A stretch of DNA of 10,078 nucleotides from Acidobacteriota bacterium (GTDB lineage: Bacteria > Acidobacteriota > Polarisedimenticolia > Polarisedimenticolales > Polarisedimenticolaceae): positions 9,678 through 19,755 of the forward strand of contig WVWW01000207.1 of assembly GCA_011773795.1 (NCBI GenBank), read 5' to 3'. The translations under genes and the position numbers were made by a program. This document shows, in pieces, positions 6,374 to 10,078 of the stretch. Numbering within the stretch: position 1 is the first letter of the stretch; every line of letters starts with the position of its first letter. The notes under the pieces are model-generated. The model was not told the origin of the DNA. It did no database searches and was given only the letters and a program-made list of their open reading frames with translations.

Positions 6374-7543
6374 ATGACCCCGCGAACCCTCATCGTGCTC
6401 GGACTCACGCTCCTGCTGGCCGGGTTGCCCGCGCCCGCTCGGGCGGAGTCCGAGCGCGAGTGGGGCGGCTTCGTCGCCGCCGAGCTGCGGGCGTTCGACG
6501 GCGATACCCAGCCTTCGCTCGTCGCCGAGCCGGAGTTCGAGTGGCGCGGACCGAATGACCGGAACCGCTTCGCGTTCAAGCTGTTCGCCCGTGGTGACTC
6601 GCTGGACGACGAACGCACGCACGCCGATGTCCGCGAGCTTTACTGGGAACGCAACGGCCGTTCCTGGGAGCTGCGTGCGGGGATCAGCAAGGTGTTCTGG
6701 GGCGTGACCGAGTCTCAACACCTGGTCGACGTGATCAACCAGACGGATCTCGTCGAGAACCCGGATGGAGAGGACAAGCTCGGCCAGCCGATGATCAAGT
6801 TCACGACGATCCGCAACTGGGGCATCGTGGATGTCTTTCTGCTGCCGGGGTTTCGTGAGCGCACGTTTGCCGGACTCGACGGACGCCTGCGCGGCCCGCT
6901 GGTCGTCGACACGGACCTGACGACCTACGAATCCTCGGCGGGCGACGAGCATCTCGACATCGCCGCGCGCTGGTCGCACACGTTCGGTGTGTTCGATCTC
7001 GGCGTCGCCGGGTTCAAGGGCACCAACAGGGAACCGCGGTTGCTCCCCAGCGGTGCGGTTCTCGCACCGTTCTACGACCAGATGGAGCAGGTCGGCGTGG
7101 ATCTCCAGGCGACGGTGGGCGATTGGCTCTGGAAACTGGAATCGATCCGGCGGACCGATTCCGTCGAGACTTTCGTCGCGGCCACCGCGGGGCTGGAGTA
7201 CACGTTCTGGGGCGTGCGCGACTCGTCGATCGACGTCGGCCTGCTGGTCGAGTACCTGTGGGACGAGCGCGGCGACCGCGCGGCGACGCCGTTCGATGAC
7301 GACTGGTTCGTGGGGAGCCGTCTGGCGTTCAACGACACCGCCGACAGCACCGTGCTCGCCGGGATGATCTTCGAGCCCGAGAGCGGAGCCCGATCGGGTC
7401 TGGTCGAGGCGCGGCGGCGCTTCGGCGCACACTGGATCGTCGAGGCCGAGCTACGTACCTTCCACGGCGGCAGCCGCTTCGATCCCATCGCCGCCGTCGC
7501 CCGCGACGATCATGTCCTGCTCAGCGTCCAGCGTCACTTCTGA
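6374..7543 (+). CDS. Outer-membrane beta-barrel protein (porin-like)
   Basis: The product is 389 residues with a signal peptide (MTPRTLIVLGLTLLLAGLPAPARA, cleaved before ESE). The mature part has alternating hydrophobic and polar strands with many aromatic girdle residues and ends in VLLSVQRHF; a C-terminal Phe is the usual signal for the BAM assembly machine. The segment at about 104-125 (GISKVFWGVTESQHLVDVIN) resembles the best-conserved stretch of porin-like proteins encoded with RND and LolA-like genes, of the DUF1302 type, but the family assignment is tentative. It begins 5 nt after the LolA-like stop, with GAGG at 6362-6365 as ribosome binding site, so it is co-translated with the exporter genes and is the likely outer-membrane outlet. 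Its TGA directly abuts the stop of the convergent peptidase gene. Confidence 0.8.
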   Translation: MTPRTLIVLGLTLLLAGLPAPARAESEREWGGFVAAELRAFDGDTQPSLVAEPEFEWRGPNDRNRFAFKLFARGDSLDDERTHADVRELYWERNGRSWELRAGISKVFWGVTESQHLVDVINQTDLVENPDGEDKLGQPMIKFTTIRNWGIVDVFLLPGFRERTFAGLDGRLRGPLVVDTDLTTYESSAGDEHLDIAARWSHTFGVFDLGVAGFKGTNREPRLLPSGAVLAPFYDQMEQVGVDLQATVGDWLWKLESIRRTDSVETFVAATAGLEYTFWGVRDSSIDVGLLVEYLWDERGDRAATPFDDDWFVGSRLAFNDTADSTVLAGMIFEPESGARSGLVEARRRFGAHWIVEAELRTFHGGSRFDPIAAVARDDHVLLSVQRHF

Positions 7544-9682
7544 CTATTGCGGCACCGGAAAGCCACGGTCGCGCATCAGCGCGTCGATCCCGGCATCGCG
7601 GCCGCGGAAGGCGCGGTAGGCGTCGGCCGGGTCGACCGCGTTGCGCACGGCGAACAGATTGTCCACGAGCTTGTCGGCCAGCTCCTCGTCGTAGAACCCG
7701 CCGGGCGCCTCGGCGAACGCCTCGGCCGCGTCGGACGTCAGGACGTCGGCCCACATGTAGCCGTAGTAGCCCGCCGAGTAGCCCTCACCCGAGAAGATGT
7801 GGCCGAAGTGCGGGCTGCGGTGACGCATCACGATCTCGTCGGGCATGTTCAACACCTCGAGGGTCTCGCGCTCGAACGCGTCGGGATCGAGACCGGCGGG
7901 ATCGATCGTGTGGTACCGCATGTCGACCAGCGCCGAGGCGAGGTACTCCGTCGTGGCGAAGCCCTGGTTGAACGTCGCCGCGTTCTTGATCTTGGCCACC
8001 AGCTCGTCCGGGATCGGCTCGCCGGTCTCGTGGTGCACGAGGTAGTTGTCGATCACCTCGTCGGTCAGCAGCCAGCGCTCCAGCAGCTGCGACTGGAACT
8101 CGGTGTAGTCCCGCACGCCGCCGTTGAGCGTCGGGTAGGCCACGTTGGAGGAAAGCGCGTGCAACGCATGCCCGAACTCGTGGAAGAACGTGCGGGCGTC
8201 GTCCCACGAGATCAGCACCGGCTCCCCCGGCGCGCCCTTGATGAAGTTGGAGTTGTTCGAGCCCAGCACGGTCTTCTTGCCGTCGAACGTCTCGTGGCTG
8301 CGGTAGGTGGTGGCCCAGGCGCCGGAGCGCTTGCCGGGCCGCGCGTAAGGATCCAGGTACCACAGGCCGATGTGCTCGCCGCTGTCCTTGTCGGTGACCT
8401 CCCAGACCTCGACGTCCTCGTGGAACACGGGAACCGATCCCTCGGCGACGGGTTTGAACTCGAACTTGAACAGCCTGCCCGCCACGTAGAACATCGCGTC
8501 GCGCAGTTTCTCGAGCTGGAGGTACTGGCTGACCTCGTCGGAATCGAGGTCGTAGCGCGCCTGGCGCACCTTCTCGGCATAGTAGCGGTAATCCCACGGT
8601 TCGATCGTGATGCCCGCACCCTCGGCGTCGGCGATCTTCTGCATGTCGGCGACTTCTTCCTTCACGCGGGCGATGGCGGCGGGCCAGACGGCCTCCATCA
8701 GCTCGAGCGCGCGCTCCGGTGTCTTGGCCATGCGGTTCTCGAGGCGCCACTGCGCGTAGTTGTCGTACCCCAGCAGTTGAACCCGTTCGTGCCGCAACGC
8801 GAGGATCTCGGAGATCAACGCGTTGTTGTCGTTCTCGTCGCCGTTGTCGCCGCGCGAGTAGTACGTCCGCCAGACTTTCTCCCGGAGTTCGCGCTCGTCC
8901 GAGAACGTCAGGAACGGATCCATCGACGAGCGTGTGTTGGTGATCGCGTATTTACCGGGCTCCTCACGTTCGCTCGCCGCGGCCGCGGCGGCCTGGACGA
9001 AGGAATCGGACAGGCCGCTGAGCTGATTCTCTTCGAGATACAGCACGTAGCCCTCTTCATCCGCCAGCATGTTGTTGGCATATTGCGTGTGGAGCTCGGC
9101 CAGCCGCTTGTTGATCTCGGCGTAGCGCGCCTTCGCGTCGCCCTCGAGCGTCGCCCCGTTGCGGGCGAACTGCTCGTAGGTCAGCAGGGTCAGCCGTTGC
9201 TGATCGGGCCTGAGAGAGTCCATCTCGTTGTCGTAGACCGCCTTGATGCGCTGGAACAGCGCCTCGTTCTGCGTGATCTTGGTGCGGAACTCCGAGAGTA
9301 TGGGCGACATCTCGCGCTGGATCTCACGAAACTCCGGCGTCGAGAGGTTGCCGCTCCAGATGCTGTAGTAGGTGAACACCCGGCCGAGCGGCTGGCCCGC
9401 CCGTTCCATCGCCACGATCGTGTTCTCGAAGGTCGGCGGCTCGGGGTTGCCCGCGATCGCGTCGATCTCCTCGAGCTGCATCGCCATGCCCTCCTCGAGC
9501 GCGGGCTTGAGCGCCGCGAGATCCATGCGGTCGAACGCCGGCACACCGCCGTGCGGGCCGCTCCATTCCGCCAACAAGACATTGTCTCCGTCCACGGTTC
9601 CGGTTGCCTCCTCGTCGCCGGCGCAGGCGACGGCGAACACCATCGCGGCTACGCATGCGATTCTCACAAAGTCAGCTCGCAT
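7544..9682 (-). CDS. M3 family zinc metallopeptidase, Dcp-like, probable lipoprotein
   Basis: From the ATG at 9682 the product is 712 residues. GAGG stands 8 nt upstream and the N-terminus MRADFVRIACVAAMVFAVAC is a lipoprotein-type signal with cysteine at residue 20 (AVAC, an imperfect lipobox); the in-frame ATG at 9754 would bury this signal, so it is rejected. The zinc site HEFGH is at residues 501-505, with the third ligand Glu528 in YTEFQSQLLERW. The C-terminal GHIFSGEGYSAGYYGYMW is the substrate-binding His/Tyr segment of the family, and YLDPYARPGKRSGAW is typical of Dcp. M3A enzymes clip short peptides, Dcp releasing C-terminal dipeptides. A membrane-anchored form would act in the periplasm. 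The gap from HEFGH to Glu528 is two residues shorter than I recall for E. coli Dcp, suggesting a distinct subgroup. It does not belong to the exporter operon. Confidence 0.93.
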   Translation of the reverse strand: MRADFVRIACVAAMVFAVACAGDEEATGTVDGDNVLLAEWSGPHGGVPAFDRMDLAALKPALEEGMAMQLEEIDAIAGNPEPPTFENTIVAMERAGQPLGRVFTYYSIWSGNLSTPEFREIQREMSPILSEFRTKITQNEALFQRIKAVYDNEMDSLRPDQQRLTLLTYEQFARNGATLEGDAKARYAEINKRLAELHTQYANNMLADEEGYVLYLEENQLSGLSDSFVQAAAAAASEREEPGKYAITNTRSSMDPFLTFSDERELREKVWRTYYSRGDNGDENDNNALISEILALRHERVQLLGYDNYAQWRLENRMAKTPERALELMEAVWPAAIARVKEEVADMQKIADAEGAGITIEPWDYRYYAEKVRQARYDLDSDEVSQYLQLEKLRDAMFYVAGRLFKFEFKPVAEGSVPVFHEDVEVWEVTDKDSGEHIGLWYLDPYARPGKRSGAWATTYRSHETFDGKKTVLGSNNSNFIKGAPGEPVLISWDDARTFFHEFGHALHALSSNVAYPTLNGGVRDYTEFQSQLLERWLLTDEVIDNYLVHHETGEPIPDELVAKIKNAATFNQGFATTEYLASALVDMRYHTIDPAGLDPDAFERETLEVLNMPDEIVMRHRSPHFGHIFSGEGYSAGYYGYMWADVLTSDAAEAFAEAPGGFYDEELADKLVDNLFAVRNAVDPADAYRAFRGRDAGIDALMRDRGFPVPQ

Positions 9683-9716
9683 GATCTCGACCTCTCTTAT
9701 TAAGATTGGAGACGAG

Positions 9717-9722
9717 ATTTTA
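9717..9722 (-). promoter_or_regulatory. Possible -10 box (TAAAAT) of the M3 peptidase gene
   Basis: In the 125-bp spacer 9683-9807 the minus strand reads TAAAAT, five of six matches to a sigma70 -10 box, 34 nt before the start codon. The -35 region 17 bp further upstream (TGGGCG) is a poor match, so the call is tentative. The rest of this spacer shows no convincing terminator or gene. Confidence 0.25.
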
Positions 9723-9807
9723 GCGGATTCGCGGTCGCCCGCCCATGGCGGCACACGCGGAGACAGGCGCGGCCGTTACCCGATGTCGGGCTGCTGGGCC
9801 GAGGGGA

Positions 9808-10078
9808 TCAGGGCTCGTCGACCAGCGTGGTGCCGGCGCGCTCGTCCCAGACTCCGGCTGCCTGACCGTACTCGTCGACGACCATGATCAACCCGATGCC
9901 GTTCCCGGAGACGATCTCACCCATACGATCGACGTGGGTCTGACGGGAAGCGTCGTCGAGATCGTTCCAGCCGTCGACCCGGGTAACCATCACCGGTCCG
10001 GCCGTATCGGCGTCCTTCACCTCGAGCGTCGGCGGCATGCCTGCCAGATCGGGGACCGCGGGCGGGGCACCGCCACCG
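9808..10078 (-). CDS. Hypothetical protein, C-terminal fragment
   Basis: The minus-strand frame ending at the TGA 9808-9810 is open to the right edge, so this is the last 89 codons of a longer gene rather than a gene starting at the internal ATG 10038. The visible part opens with a Gly/Ala/Pro-rich segment (GGGAPPAVPDLAG), which looks like a linker or low-complexity region, and continues with an acidic stretch (LEVKDADTAGPVMVTRVDGW, then GNGIGLIMVVDEYGQAAGVW). I do not recognise the family. The next gene downstream on the strand, the M3 peptidase, starts 125 nt later, so an operon is possible but not shown. Confidence 0.55.
   Translation of the reverse strand, partial: GGGAPPAVPDLAGMPPTLEVKDADTAGPVMVTRVDGWNDLDDASRQTHVDRMGEIVSGNGIGLIMVVDEYGQAAGVWDERAGTTLVDEP

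Noticed and set aside
7547..9703. A 718-codon open frame on the plus strand opposite the M3 peptidase
   Set aside because: It lies codon-for-codon antisense to a gene with clear catalytic motifs. Its translation is rich in Arg, His, Val and Leu without domains, as expected from GC-rich codon bias on the opposite strand.
9779..9790. CCCGATGTCGGG as a terminator hairpin
   Set aside because: At most four pairs with a four-base loop and no T tract on either strand.

Overview
The window is GC-rich DNA from a Gram-negative, double-membraned bacterium: it encodes an outer-membrane beta-barrel, a periplasmic LolA-like protein, a probable lipoprotein peptidase and a two-part RND exporter. The mix of a LemA/DUF2207 pair, a small secreted C-type-lectin-like protein and a lipoprotein M3 peptidase would fit a deep-branching GC-rich lineage such as Acidobacteriota or Myxococcota, but no marker gene is present and the taxonomic guess is weak. 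No rRNA, tRNA, CRISPR, insertion sequence or phage gene is seen.

Left part (1-2441, minus strand): a three-gene run read right to left. It begins with a secreted C-type-lectin-fold protein (1971-2441), continues with LemA (1368-1934) and ends with a DUF2207 membrane protein that runs off the left edge (1-1364). LemA and DUF2207 are a known pair. The lectin-like gene upstream is the unusual member.

Middle part (2442-7543, plus strand): an AT-rich divergent intergenic region, then a TetR/AcrR regulator (2596-3177), a 24-bp near-palindrome that looks like its operator (3191-3214), an HAE/MMPL-type RND exporter, a LolA-like 'outer membrane lipoprotein-sorting protein' and an outer-membrane beta-barrel protein (6374-7543). 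Together they look like a regulated trans-envelope export route for a hydrophobic or lipid substrate: inner-membrane pump, periplasmic lipid-binding carrier, outer-membrane barrel. The striking point is that the RND and LolA-like genes share one uninterrupted reading frame (3225-6368) with no stop between them, although the LolA-like part keeps its own strong ribosome binding site, ATG and signal peptide at 5577.

Right part (7544-10078, minus strand): a zinc metallopeptidase of family M3 (Dcp-like), probably a lipoprotein, converges on the barrel gene with the two stop codons directly abutting (7543/7544). A 125-bp spacer and the 3' end of an unrecognised gene (9808 to beyond the right edge) complete the window.

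The most interesting observations are the RND/LolA-like read-through fusion, the operator-like palindrome placed directly on the exporter's translation start with a matching half-site before tetR, the paired cysteines in the TetR sensor domain, and the lectin-LemA-DUF2207 arrangement.
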